Positions 55,446 through 64,000 of a stretch of 64,000 nucleotides of DNA are shown piece by piece (position 1 is the stretch's first letter; every line of letters begins with the position of its first letter). The notes under the pieces were generated by a model that made no database searches, was not told where the DNA came from, and worked only from the letters and a program-made list of their open reading frames with translations. A program made the translations under genes and the position numbers. Origin of the DNA: Psychrobacter glaciei (lineage in GTDB: Bacteria > Pseudomonadota > Gammaproteobacteria > Pseudomonadales > Moraxellaceae); the NCBI RefSeq assembly GCF_014652895.1, contig NZ_BMZR01000002.1, positions 248,001-312,000 of the forward strand. Direction: 5' to 3'.

Positions 55446-56615
55446 TTATGTTAATTGCTTGATTGCCTGAACCGTTTCTACTGCCATTTGATAACAGCTT
55501 TCTATATTGCCCTGTCCGCACCAGTCACCACTGACAACCCATTGATGTTGTGGATCGACCAAGATACCCAGTGCCTCGTTATTATCGACAATCGTTGCTG
55601 CATAACGCCAGCGATGGCAGTCTACTTGGCGTGGTGCTGTCTCATCATCCCAATGCAGCGCGTGCTGCGCGGCTTGCAATAACTGCTCTGTTATGGTGTC
55701 GATGTCGTCATCAACGTGTGTCTCTGACCAGTCGTTACGCGCATGAATGGTGACACTGGGCAGCAAGTCGTTATGAGCAGGCTTTTGATGCTCGATGAAT
55801 ATTCTGTCTAATGGTGAATTATTTACGTAAGCCACGTCCCACCTTGATGGTGTTTGACTGGTCAATGTTGCAGGTAATGATTGCACCTCATCCCAGCCTA
55901 ACATTAAGGTATAACATGCCTGCATTTTTGGCTTGGCGATGTTGGCTGATTCCGTAAAACCGCTCTCTGCCATCAGCTCTAGCGCTTGACCATTTGGCGC
56001 GGTACAAATTACCCAATCAAAGCAGCCGAGACTGTTGCCAGACTCATCGAACAGCTCAGTCTTGTCATCGGTTTGGTTTTGGGGATATTGCGCAAGGGGT
56101 GCGACGCGAGTTTTGAATTTTATATTGGTATGTTGCAAATCATCGGCTAATGCGCGCCCCCAACTGGTCATTTTTGGCGTACTGATGTAGCGAGCTTGGG
56201 CAGTACCCCATTCATCTTTGTGCTGTATATCAGATGACTCAGTATTGTCATTAGCTGCCGTTAACTCAACCACCTCAGCACACCATGGTTGTAACAAATC
56301 AGTCTCAAGCCAAGGTGCAATAAACTGCTGAAAGCTAGGCGTTTTTGCGGTAAAAAACTGCGCCCCAAATGCCCATTGCCAATTTTTACCAGTTTGACTA
56401 TCAGTACGATAACGGGTGGCTAAGCGCCCTACACTGCGTGACTTTTCAAAAATGGTTATTTGCGGTATAGAGGATTGGTCTGTGCTTTGAATGTCTGTGC
56501 TTTGAATAAAGGCACGCTCTAGTAATGTGGCGGTCAACAATCCTGTCAAACCACCACCGATGATGGCTATTTTTGGGAGAGATTCATCAGTTGAGAGTAA
56601 AGTGTGATCAGTCAT
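55446..56615 (-). CDS. FAD-dependent oxidoreductase, renalase/amine oxidase-like
   Basis: An N-terminal FAD-binding Rossmann motif, IAIIGGGLTGLLTATLLERA, is followed by ITIFEKSRSVGRLATRY, a form shared by COG3380-type NAD(P)/FAD proteins related to renalase. Later segments include WAFGAQFFTAKTPSFQ, SGDWCGQGNIESCYQMAVE (the second FAD-contacting motif at the C-terminus). Length 389 is typical. The substrate is unknown. There is no signal peptide and no operon partner. Confidence 0.83.
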   Translation of the reverse strand: MTDHTLLSTDESLPKIAIIGGGLTGLLTATLLERAFIQSTDIQSTDQSSIPQITIFEKSRSVGRLATRYRTDSQTGKNWQWAFGAQFFTAKTPSFQQFIAPWLETDLLQPWCAEVVELTAANDNTESSDIQHKDEWGTAQARYISTPKMTSWGRALADDLQHTNIKFKTRVAPLAQYPQNQTDDKTELFDESGNSLGCFDWVICTAPNGQALELMAESGFTESANIAKPKMQACYTLMLGWDEVQSLPATLTSQTPSRWDVAYVNNSPLDRIFIEHQKPAHNDLLPSVTIHARNDWSETHVDDDIDTITEQLLQAAQHALHWDDETAPRQVDCHRWRYAATIVDNNEALGILVDPQHQWVVSGDWCGQGNIESCYQMAVETVQAIKQLT

Positions 56616-56676
56616 AATGACAGTAGACCTTGTAAATTATTTGATAAAAAAAGACTTATATTCAAAATATCCTAAA

Positions 56677-56742
56677 ACTAGTCAAAATACCCCAAGAACG
56701 CTACGATACTGCTGATATCGATATTACTTTGCACTGACTACA
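56677..56742. repeat. TATAGTC dispersed repeat, type Q, copy 4 (core deleted)
   Basis: It matches the outer parts of copy 1 (TAGTCAAAATACCCCAAGAACG, cut here to its first half, then ATACTGCTGATATC and CGATATTACTTTGCACTGAC), but the 75-bp inner hairpin is missing. The join is at GATATCGATAT, which is consistent with deletion between short repeats. Confidence 0.78.
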
Positions 56743-56826
56743 TAACAATGGCAGGGATATTTTGAATAATATGTCTATCAATCATATTTAACCTTTGAAA
56801 GGCTTCAATATCAATATTATCTCCGT

Positions 56827-56863
56827 AAAAAAGCCATGCTACCCTCGATAACATGGCTTTTAT
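56827..56863 (-). terminator. acs terminator
   Basis: AAAAGCCATG and CATGGCTTTT arms pair around a 12-nt loop, followed by Ts on the minus strand, 57 bp after the acs stop. Confidence 0.88.
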
Positions 56864-56919
56864 TTAGCGGTGATAGACGAACAAAAATAGCTAGTGTTAA
56901 ACCACCATTGTTAACGCTA

Positions 56920-58899
56920 TTAACCAGCCTTCTCTGCGCGACCAGCTTTGACCACATCGACCAACTGATTGATCACTGAGCTGTCTGCAAGCGTAGACAA
57001 ATCACCCAATCCAACATACTGTCCCGCCGCAAGGTTACGCAAAATACGGCGCATGATTTTTCCTGAGCGCGTCTTTGGTAGCGCATCAACCATATAGATG
57101 GCATCTAAAGTGGCAATTGGGCCAATTTCAGTGCGCACATGACGTTTTAGCTCAGCTTTGAGTGCGTCTGTTTTTTCTTCACCAGATTTCAGGATGATAA
57201 AAGCGCAGATACCTGTACCGCGAATCTCATGCGGCATACCGACGATAGCGGCCTCAGCAGTAGCAGGATGAGCGACCACCGCGCTCTCAATCTCCGCAGT
57301 GCCCAAACGATGTCCGGCAACGTTGAGTACATCATCGACGCGGCCTGTGATCCAATAATGGCCATCTTCATCGCGCTGGGCACCATCACCGGTGAAGTAA
57401 AAACCTGGGTAATCACTAAAGTAGGTCTTCAAAAAGCGTGTGTGGTCATTATAAATGGTACGCATTTGCCCCGGCCAGCTACTGTTAATCGCCAAATTTC
57501 CTTCTGCAGCGCCTTCTAGTACCGCACCATCACCATCGATAATCTCTGGTTTGATACCGTATAGTGGCGTCATCGCTGCACCTGGCTTGAGATCAACGGT
57601 GCCTGGAATAGGTGCCATCAAAATACCGCCAGTCTCGGTTTGCCACCACGTATCGACGATTGGACATTTGCCATCACCAACGACATTATAGTACCAGTCC
57701 CATGCTTCTGGATTGATAGGCTCTCCAACCGAACCAAGCAAGCGTAGGCTTGAACGATCTGATTCTCGTACAAAAGCATCACCCTCTTTCATCATCGCGC
57801 GAATCGCTGTCGGTGCGGTGTATAAAATCGTAATGTCATGCTTGTCGACGATATGACCGATGCGCGCCCACGTTGGATATTCTGGCACACCCTCGAACAT
57901 GACTGTCGTTGTGCCATTGGCAAGCGGTGCATAAGTTGAGTATGTGTGACCAGTAATCCAGCCCACATCTGCCGTACACCAATACACATCGTCTTCTTTG
58001 ATATCAAAAACATCACGAAAGGTAGAGAGTGCATAGGTGATATAGCCGCCGGTGGTATGCAGTACTCCTTTGGGCTTACCCGTTGAACCAGAGGTATATA
58101 ATAAAAACAGCGGATCTTCGGCATTCATGACTTCAGGCTCGCAGTGCTCTGATTCACCGTCTATCAGGTTGTGATACCAGACATCACGGCGACCGCTCAT
58201 CGGTATGGCACTACCCGTGCGATGGACGACGATGACTTTTTCTACACTGTCCGTGCCATCTATATCTAACGCGTGATCGACATTGGCTTTGAGCGGTGTA
58301 TGCTTGCCACCACGCAGGCCTTCATCAGCAGTAATGACGACTTTTGAGCGGCTATCGATTAAGCGATTGCCCAAGCTCTCCGCAGAGAACCCACCAAAGA
58401 CCACTGAATGCACCGCGCCAATACGCGCACATGCCAGCATCGCTATCATGGCTTCTGGTATCATCGGCATATATAGCGTGACGCGATCGCCTTTTCCGAC
58501 CCCAAGCTTACGCAGTGCATTGCCTAGACGACAGACTGATTCATATAGCTCTTTAAAAGAGATAATTTTATGTAGTGAGGGATGATCGCCCTCCCATATG
58601 ATGGCGGGCTTGTAAGGGCTTTTTTTCATATGTCGATCAAGGCAATTGACGGAGATATTCAGTTCACCATCTTCGAACCACTTAATATGGAAATCATCTA
58701 GATCATAATTGACGTTGCTGATTTTGGTGGGTTTTTTGATCCAATCGATTAGCTCAGCACGCTTCGCCCAAAAAGCATCACTTGTCTCAGTTGATTCGAT
58801 AGAGTGTTCGTAGTCTTTGAGGTACTGCTCAGGCGTGGTATTGGCAGCAGCCATGAAGTCGGCGGCGATAGGAAATGATTTCTGGGTCATAGTGTTCAT
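56920..58899 (-). CDS. acs: Acetyl-CoA synthetase (AMP-forming)
   Basis: Activates acetate to acetyl-CoA by way of acetyl-AMP. Motifs are the P-loop [28 protein letters not shown] (acetate pocket Trp), [23 protein letters not shown] (shown in part) and the C-terminal acetylation site [10 protein letters not shown]. Length 659 matches E. coli Acs (652). With ackA-pta it gives the cell both the high-affinity and the reversible acetate route. It is monocistronic with a long upstream region containing a type P repeat. Confidence 0.97.
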   Translation of the reverse strand: MNTMTQKSFPIAADFMAAANTTPEQYLKDYEHSIESTETSDAFWAKRAELIDWIKKPTKISNVNYDLDDFHIKWFEDGELNISVNCLDRHMKKSPYKPAIIWEGDHPSLHKIISFKELYESVCRLGNALRKLGVGKGDRVTLYMPMIPEAMIAMLACARIGAVHSVVFGGFSAESLGNRLIDSRSKVVITADEGLRGGKHTPLKANVDHALDIDGTDSVEKVIVVHRTGSAIPMSGRRDVWYHNLIDGESEHCEPEVMNAEDPLFLLYTSGSTGKPKGVLHTTGGYITYALSTFRDVFDIKEDDVYWCTADVGWITGHTYSTYAPLANGTTTVMFEGVPEYPTWARIGHIVDKHDITILYTAPTAIRAMMKEGDAFVRESDRSSLRLLGSVGEPINPEAWDWYYNVVGDGKCPIVDTWWQTETGGILMAPIPGTVDLKPGAAMTPLYGIKPEIIDGDGAVLEGAAEGNLAINSSWPGQMRTIYNDHTRFLKTYFSDYPGFYFTGDGAQRDEDGHYWITGRVDDVLNVAGHRLGTAEIESAVVAHPATAEAAIVGMPHEIRGTGICAFIILKSGEEKTDALKAELKRHVRTEIGPIATLDAIYMVDALPKTRSGKIMRRILRNLAAGQYVGLGDLSTLADSSVINQLVDVVKAGRAEKAG

Positions 58900-59217
58900 C
58901 CTTTTTAATTATTATGACCTATATAAATAATCGTCTATAACGACCATCTATACGGGCAATAAGAGTCATCTTCCATAATGTGTGACACTTCATGATAGTT
59001 TGACAAATAAGCGCAACGGTTGCAAGGCATCAACAGTCAATCATAACAATTTCGCTGTACATCTGTATACTTAGGCACAGATAGTCTCATCCTTATAAAG
59101 CGACTAATTTGTCATCCTAGTTAATTTTTATTATCGGTAGCTAGTGGCTTATTTTGTGTTAAGTACGGATTTTAAACTCATAAAAAGCTATAAAGTAGTT
59201 AAAATATAAAATGAGAC
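58900..59217. other. acs upstream region
   Basis: 318 bp of AT-rich leader. No gene, attenuator or clear operator is recognised. Confidence 0.35.
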
Positions 59218-59325
59218 TATAGTCGGTTCAGTATAATTTGGATACAAGGAAGCCGAGTGAAAGTACTACAAATAGTAGACTAAGCGAGACTGACACCGTA
59301 TCCAATTTATAGAGGATTGACTATA
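59218..59325. repeat. TATAGTC dispersed repeat, type P, copy 5
   Basis: A 108-bp element nearly identical to 23652-23759 (about eight differences), including GTATCCAATTTATAGAGGAT and both TATAGTC ends. It lies between acs and the binding-protein gene. Confidence 0.92.
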
Positions 59326-59411
59326 ATCAAACACAAAGTTTATAAACGATACAAGCCATACTTATGTATGGCTTGCTGCTATCAAAATTTCACTAAATTA
59401 ATAATGCGTAC

Positions 59412-60641
59412 TTATTTGAGCTGTTTAACGGTTTTCCATGCGCCGCTTTGTACTTGCGATAAGTAAACATCGTTAAAGGCGACATGGCTTTCAGGAGTAA
59501 TAGCAATAGTAGATCCTGTGATGCCATCTACAAAACTAACGGTTTCCATACCGGTATTAAAAGTATCGGCATTCAAATCTTTGCCAGCAGCTTTGAGTCC
59601 TTCAACAGTGATTCTGGCTGAAGTATAGCCAAGGATAGCACCTGCTGATACATCTTCCCCTGTGACTTTTTTATACTTTTCAATAAAGGCTTTGGTCTCA
59701 GGCTCATTCGCTCTCAAAGCCAAATCGTTATAGTAAGAAACCGCATATAGACCTTCACTAGCGCCGCCCGGTGCCTCAGCCACTGCGGGATGGAAACCCG
59801 TTGCAGGAGCGATGAATTTCACGTCAGTCCAGCCCATAGCGTTCGCTGTCCCTACCGCAGTAATAGCGCCGCGTATCGTAAGAGATAGGCCGATTAACTC
59901 GCAATTGGCTTCTTTTAATTTGGCAATTGCACCAGCAAAGTCTGTTTCATCAGGACGATGTGAGCTGGCCTGAACTAACGTGACGTTAGGGTTGTTATCG
60001 CTGATATCCTTAGCTGCCTCATTGGTCTCTTCACCATAGTCTGAGGGGATATACATGACGCATAAATTTTTAATATCATTTTCGGCAATCAAATATTCCA
60101 TACCCATTTTCATAGAGTCGTAATACGTACTACCCATCGTATAACGGCGATTGAAAGCCCCTTCTTCTTGCATAGGTTTTGCAAAAGTGATCGGCATAAT
60201 ATTGGGGACATTCGCGCGATCCATAATAGGGAAACTCGCTAAGTTATGCGGCGTACCAAGCGACATCAGCATACCAAATACTTTATCGCGGCTAACGAGC
60301 TTATTAGCAGCCTGTACCGCCTTTGGTACTTGATAAGAATGGTCCTCGACGACGTAACGAATCATTCGACCGTTAACGCCGCCTGCCGCATTTACCTCAT
60401 CGAAATACATATTGGCACCCGCGACCGCAGGATTACCGAATCCTGCAAACGGACCTGATAGATCATTCGCACCGCCCAATAGAATCTCGGTATCCGTAAC
60501 ACCTTGTACCGGCATATCACTCGTTGAAGCGGTTTCAGTATCTGTACCAGCTGCGGCGGGCGTTTCTGAATTGCTACACCCTACTAAACCTATCGTACCG
60601 ACAGATAGTGCCAGTAGCGTCGTCTTGAATGTCCATTTCAT
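59412..60641 (-). CDS. ABC transporter substrate-binding lipoprotein (branched-chain amino acid type)
   Basis: A periplasmic receptor of the LivK/Peripla_BP_6 family. A lipoprotein signal ends LVGC (Cys22), followed by a Thr/Ala-rich linker. The mature domain starts VTDTEILLGGANDLSGPFAG and contains NAAGGVNGRMIRYVVEDHSY, typical for the family. It is the likely receptor for LivG-LivF encoded just upstream. The ligand is not evident. Similar receptors linked to an acyl-CoA ligase import organic acids rather than amino acids in some bacteria, so a carboxylic acid is plausible. It ends the minus-strand cluster. Confidence 0.88.
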   Translation of the reverse strand: MKWTFKTTLLALSVGTIGLVGCSNSETPAAAGTDTETASTSDMPVQGVTDTEILLGGANDLSGPFAGFGNPAVAGANMYFDEVNAAGGVNGRMIRYVVEDHSYQVPKAVQAANKLVSRDKVFGMLMSLGTPHNLASFPIMDRANVPNIMPITFAKPMQEEGAFNRRYTMGSTYYDSMKMGMEYLIAENDIKNLCVMYIPSDYGEETNEAAKDISDNNPNVTLVQASSHRPDETDFAGAIAKLKEANCELIGLSLTIRGAITAVGTANAMGWTDVKFIAPATGFHPAVAEAPGGASEGLYAVSYYNDLALRANEPETKAFIEKYKKVTGEDVSAGAILGYTSARITVEGLKAAGKDLNADTFNTGMETVSFVDGITGSTIAITPESHVAFNDVYLSQVQSGAWKTVKQLK

Positions 60642-60675
60642 TGCCTTTCTCCTTGCGACTTCAGTCGCTGTTAGT

Positions 60676-60735
60676 TTGATGCTTTCAAGGTTGATACTTT
60701 TGAGGCTGATACTTTTAAGATTGATACTTTCAAGG
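60676..60735. repeat. Minisatellite, 4 imperfect copies of 15 bp, in the binding-protein leader
   Basis: Units TTGATGCTTTCAAGG, TTGATACTTTTGAGG, CTGATACTTTTAAGA and TTGATACTTTCAAGG lie head to tail in the 146-bp gap between the ligase and binding-protein genes. They lie 35 bp upstream of the latter's start codon, within its presumed leader. Confidence 0.9.
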
Positions 60736-60787
60736 TTGAGATAACGTCAAAAAATCTGAACGGTGCTAATTGATGACAAGCCCCAGA

Positions 60788-62749
60788 TCAGTACATAGAG
60801 TCGATAAGAGCGTGATGCTTTTTCTCAACCAAACTTCTTTTCAATTTCATGGTCGCAGTCAATTCGTCATCTTCAGGACTGAGCAGCACATCAATAAGCC
60901 TAAAGTGCTTGATGGTTTCCACCTGTGCTAACGTCTGATTGGTAGACTGTATGACCTCATCTATCAAGGCGATGACTTCTGGCGCATGACACAGCGAGCG
61001 AAAATCTGAGAACATTACCTGATTGTCTTGCGCAAACTTTTCGACATTCTCCTGATCTATCATAATCAGGCAGGTCAGATATTTGCGTCTATCGCCGATG
61101 ATGACGGCATCTGAGATATAAGGCGAGAATTTAAGCTTGCTCTCAATCGCAGCGGGTGTGACGTTTTTGCCACCTGCGGTGATAATGATGTCCTTGATGC
61201 GGCCCGTAATGAATATATAGCCGTCTTTTATCTCGCCAACATCGCCAGTATGTAGCCAGCCATCCCGTAAGTCCTCAGCGGTTTTTTCGGGCTTGTTCCA
61301 GTAGCCTGCAAACACGTTCGCCCCTTTTACGAGTATCTCGCCGTTGTCGGCGATACGGACTTCAGAATCGGGTAATGCCTTACCTACGCTACCAGCCATC
61401 TGTGCTTCAGGCGTATTGACCGATATCACACCCGCACTTTCAGTCATGCCATAGCCTTCATAGATAGGCACGCCTATCGCATGAAACCAGCGGATAATAT
61501 CTAGCGAGATGGGCGCGGCCCCAGTGGTGGCACGGCGAATATTACTCATGCCTATCAGGTCACGAATTTTATATAGCACCAGCTTGTTCCAAAACTCGTA
61601 ACGCAGTCGTTGACCTGTCGTGGGCGTATTGCCTGCCATCACGATATCAGCGTGGTCATGACCTGCTTTTATGGCCTGATCAAATGCCCAGCCATTAAGC
61701 GCACTGGCATCACTACGCATATTACTGATGGAGGCATACATTTTTTCCCACAATCTAGGCACAGCGGTAAAGGTATCAGGCGAGACTTCTTTCATATTCT
61801 CAAATACCGTCTCTGTGCTCTCAGCAAAGTTGACAATACAGCCTCGATGAATGGGCAGATCCACTGACGTCAGACGCTCAAGCACATGGCACAATGGTAG
61901 AAAACACAGCTGCTCATCAGTGGGCAATATAGGTAGGATATCAATGCTTGTTTTTAGCTCAAAGAGGACATTGGCATGCGTTAAAATCGCACCTTTTGGG
62001 TTGCCTGTCGTGCCAGAAGTATAGATTAAGGTGCGTATATCGTTCGCTGTACCTTGATCGATATAATCGCCAAAACGCTCTCTTACGTTTTCAATAGTCC
62101 GACCGATCGTATATAGATCATCTAAGAACATAACCTGATCATCATCTAGGCTACGCAAACCTTTACGCTCAAAGACAATGACTTTTTTAATGTTAGGCGT
62201 TTGTTCACGAATCTCTAAAAACTTATGCAATTGCTCATCGTTTTCTACGATCAGAAACTTAGAATGGCTATCACTTAATATATAGGCAAGCTGCTCGGGA
62301 CTGTCGGTCGTATAGACACCGTTGGGTATGCCACCTACAGCGCAGATGCCCATATCACAATAGAGCCATTCTTTATTGTCTTCGCTCAAGATAGAAACGG
62401 TATCGCCTTTACTCAGACCAAGCTCGACGAGTGCCATGCCGATATCACAGCCATGATGATAATAGTCTAGCCAACTGTAACTCTGCCAAATACCAAAGCT
62501 CTTTTCGCGATGAGCAATCTTGTCGCCTCGGCTCAAGCAAACTTGTCGCCAAAGTTTGCTCAGCGTATCGCACCCTTCTAGGATTTGAAGTGGATGATCG
62601 AAAGGCGCATTGCGTATCTGTTGACCAGTTTCATCATCATGATTGTCGGAGTAATCGTGAGACGATACTGGCGTGGCAGATGTATTCGTCTTATCCGCAG
62701 GAAAAAGTGAAGTATTGTTTTCAGTATGAATATCAATAGAGGTCGTCAT
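60788..62749 (-). CDS. Long-chain-type acyl-CoA ligase (AMP-binding)
   Basis: Adenylates and thioesterifies a carboxylic acid with CoA. The P-loop is LIYTSGTTGNPKGAIL (about residue 240), then YGMTESAGVIS, WLHTGDVGEIKDGYIFITGR (A8 region) and GGKNVTPAAIE. Length about 653 and the sequence around FLPLCHVLERL resemble the FadD15-like long-chain ligases. The start is the ATG at 62749, 6 bp after the livF stop; an in-frame upstream ATG overlaps livF. Its place inside a LivGF/binding-protein cluster suggests that it activates the imported acid. Chain length is not determinable. Confidence 0.9.
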   Translation of the reverse strand: MTTSIDIHTENNTSLFPADKTNTSATPVSSHDYSDNHDDETGQQIRNAPFDHPLQILEGCDTLSKLWRQVCLSRGDKIAHREKSFGIWQSYSWLDYYHHGCDIGMALVELGLSKGDTVSILSEDNKEWLYCDMGICAVGGIPNGVYTTDSPEQLAYILSDSHSKFLIVENDEQLHKFLEIREQTPNIKKVIVFERKGLRSLDDDQVMFLDDLYTIGRTIENVRERFGDYIDQGTANDIRTLIYTSGTTGNPKGAILTHANVLFELKTSIDILPILPTDEQLCFLPLCHVLERLTSVDLPIHRGCIVNFAESTETVFENMKEVSPDTFTAVPRLWEKMYASISNMRSDASALNGWAFDQAIKAGHDHADIVMAGNTPTTGQRLRYEFWNKLVLYKIRDLIGMSNIRRATTGAAPISLDIIRWFHAIGVPIYEGYGMTESAGVISVNTPEAQMAGSVGKALPDSEVRIADNGEILVKGANVFAGYWNKPEKTAEDLRDGWLHTGDVGEIKDGYIFITGRIKDIIITAGGKNVTPAAIESKLKFSPYISDAVIIGDRRKYLTCLIMIDQENVEKFAQDNQVMFSDFRSLCHAPEVIALIDEVIQSTNQTLAQVETIKHFRLIDVLLSPEDDELTATMKLKRSLVEKKHHALIDSMY

Positions 62750-62754
62750 GATTA

Positions 62755-63597
62755 TTATCGCCAAGTCTTTTTGCGTTTCCACCGAGTGGCTTCCGCAGTG
62801 TTGTCTTTGGTTTGTCCCAGATAGAACTCTTTAATATCATCAGAGTGCATCAGTTTGTCCGCTGAGCCTGCCATGACAATACGCCCTGTCTCTAACACAT
62901 AACCGTAATCCGCTGCTGCCAAGGCAACTCTGGCGTTTTGTTCAACCAGTAGAATCGTGACGCCCTGCTCTTTATTAAGCCTGCGAATAATCGCAAATAT
63001 CTCCTGTACCAATAAGGGAGACAGTCCAAGAGACGGCTCATCAAGTAACATGAGAGAGGGTCGTGACATTAGCCCGCGACCGATAGCGAGCATCTGCTGC
63101 TGACCACCGGACATCGTGCCCGCTGCTTGTGTACGGCGATCTTTTAGGATAGGAAAATACTCATATATCATCTCAACATCACGCTGTATCTCAGACTTGT
63201 CACGCCGAGTATAAGCGCCCATCGCCAAATTTTCGGCGACGTTCAAGAACGGAAATACCTCGCGCCCTTCGGGTACGTGCGACAGTCCTTTTTTGACCAA
63301 GCGATCAGGTTCAGTGCCATCGATACGCTCACCGTGGAACCATACTGCGCCCTTGCGAGGATTGATAACACCCGAGATGGTCTTCATTAACGTCGTCTTG
63401 CCCGCACCATTCGCGCCCAAAATAGTGACGACTTTACCTTCGGGCACCTCTAGACTCACTCCCCTCAATGCCATAACCGGACCATAAGCGGATTCTAGAT
63501 TTCGCACTTCAAGCACGTTGTTCTTTACTTCAGAGTCGACCAAATTCATTTCAGTGGCGGGCGCGGCAGAGGATAGTGATTTTTTAATAGCTGACAT
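62755..63597 (-). CDS. livF: Branched-chain-type ABC transporter ATP-binding protein LivF
   Basis: ATPase of a LivFG-HM importer. Walker A GANGAGKTTLMKTI (about residue 59), the signature MSGGQQQMLAIGRGLMSRP, Walker B LMLLDEPSLGLSP, and the switch LVEQNA are present. An extra N-terminal stretch of about 25 residues precedes the LivF core. It starts in a TAATG overlap with livG and is followed closely by the acyl-CoA ligase. The membrane components LivH and LivM should lie beyond the right edge. Confidence 0.93.
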   Translation of the reverse strand: MSAIKKSLSSAAPATEMNLVDSEVKNNVLEVRNLESAYGPVMALRGVSLEVPEGKVVTILGANGAGKTTLMKTISGVINPRKGAVWFHGERIDGTEPDRLVKKGLSHVPEGREVFPFLNVAENLAMGAYTRRDKSEIQRDVEMIYEYFPILKDRRTQAAGTMSGGQQQMLAIGRGLMSRPSLMLLDEPSLGLSPLLVQEIFAIIRRLNKEQGVTILLVEQNARVALAAADYGYVLETGRIVMAGSADKLMHSDDIKEFYLGQTKDNTAEATRWKRKKTWR

Positions 63598-64000
63598 TAC
63601 ACACTCTCCTGTCCAAGATAGGCTTCAATAACCTGTGGATTGGCTTGCACCTCAGCTGCCGTGCCCTGAGCCAAAAACTTACCTTCAGCGACGGCCAATA
63701 CTCGATCGGACACCCGATTCACAAGACTCATGTCATGCTCTACCATCAAGATAGTCAGGCCAAGATCTTTTTGCATGTCTTCGATCCACCATGCCATCTC
63801 GGATGTTTCCTCCACGCTGAGACCAGAGGCAGGCTCATCGAGCAAAATAAGCTTTGGGTTAGCCGCTAGTGCGCGCGCAATCTCGACTACTTTTCTAATG
63901 CCATAAGGCAAACCTGCGATCAGCTTATCTCGATAAGGGGCTAACTCTAAAAAATCTATAATTTTCTCAACTTGCAGACGATGCTCGCGCTCGCTACGGC
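63597..64000 (-). CDS. livG: Branched-chain-type ABC transporter ATP-binding protein LivG, partial
   Basis: The C-terminal 134 or so residues of LivG; the frame is open to the right edge. Visible are the signature-region variant LPYGIRKVVEIARALA, Walker B LILLDEPASGLSVEE, the switch His in VEHDMSLVNRVSDR, and the LivG tail IEAYLGQE. The N-terminal Walker A lies outside the window. The apparent start at 63911 is an internal TTG codon, since upstream codons continue the family (REHRLQVEKIIDFLELAPYR). It overlaps livF by one base. Confidence 0.93.
   Translation of the reverse strand, partial: RSEREHRLQVEKIIDFLELAPYRDKLIAGLPYGIRKVVEIARALAANPKLILLDEPASGLSVEETSEMAWWIEDMQKDLGLTILMVEHDMSLVNRVSDRVLAVAEGKFLAQGTAAEVQANPQVIEAYLGQESV

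Overview
The window is a chromosomal segment of a gamma-proteobacterium of the family Moraxellaceae, most likely a Psychrobacter or close relative. This is inferred from the gene set (wax ester synthase, short HPF, sigma-54, MetR, two-gene ackA-pta), the moderate GC content, and many short palindromic intergenic repeats. No rRNA, intact tRNA, CRISPR array, prophage or complete insertion sequence is visible. Nearly all of it is housekeeping metabolism, with a few small accessory patches.

Layout. 1-10.2 kb: the end of a wax ester synthase, an inositol-monophosphatase-family enzyme, dxs, the ribA-hemF pair, a lipoprotein cytochrome c', an MscS channel, glyoxalase I and a beta-carbonic anhydrase. 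10.2-14.8 kb: two copies of a MITE-like element, then a polyamine-type ABC transporter (ATPase plus two permeases, no binding protein) and MetR. 14.8-17.5 kb: a small AT-richer accessory patch (DUF4926, a DUF6789-like membrane protein, a patatin lipoprotein). 17.6-30.8 kb: crcB, tsaD, a cytochrome c lipoprotein, a low-complexity lipoprotein, rpsU, a YqeY protein, a BepA-like protease, a TusA-like protein, rpoH, a DUF423 protein, thiS, hpf, rpoN and a nitrilase-family hydrolase. 30.8-34.8 kb: lptM, lysA, dapF and xerC, the conserved gamma-proteobacterial lysine/cell-wall neighbourhood. 35.5-46.2 kb: ackA-pta, nadD-rsfS, a MOSC protein, an AmiD-like amidase, pdxJ and the threonine-degrading kbl-tdh pair. 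46.3-48.3 kb: an AT-rich single-gene island coding for a predicted HEPN-domain protein with a perfect RNxxxH motif, preceded by an unlisted 57-residue gene. 48.3-64 kb: an ACT-domain protein, purL, a PPOX stress protein, pgsA, an FAD oxidoreductase, acs, and a minus-strand cluster of branched-chain-type ABC genes (livG, livF, binding protein) with an acyl-CoA ligase embedded in it.

Metabolic themes. Acetate and acyl-CoA metabolism is well represented (ackA-pta, acs, a long-chain-type acyl-CoA ligase, wax ester synthase, and kbl-tdh giving acetyl-CoA from threonine). Three sigma or translation-state regulators (rpoH, rpoN, hpf) and rsfS sit within the same segment.

The most unusual content is non-coding. 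There are at least two families of roughly 105-145 bp dispersed elements that share TATAGTC/GACTATA ends (nine copies between them), a TA-flanked MITE-like family with three copies, and a separate 232-bp inverted-repeat element. There are also three minisatellites, a duplicated terminator flanking the ACT gene, and a gene-less perfect terminator at 55.2 kb whose loop is a complete anti-Shine-Dalgarno sequence, suggesting an undescribed small RNA. The best candidate for an undescribed protein system is the HEPN gene at 46.6 kb.
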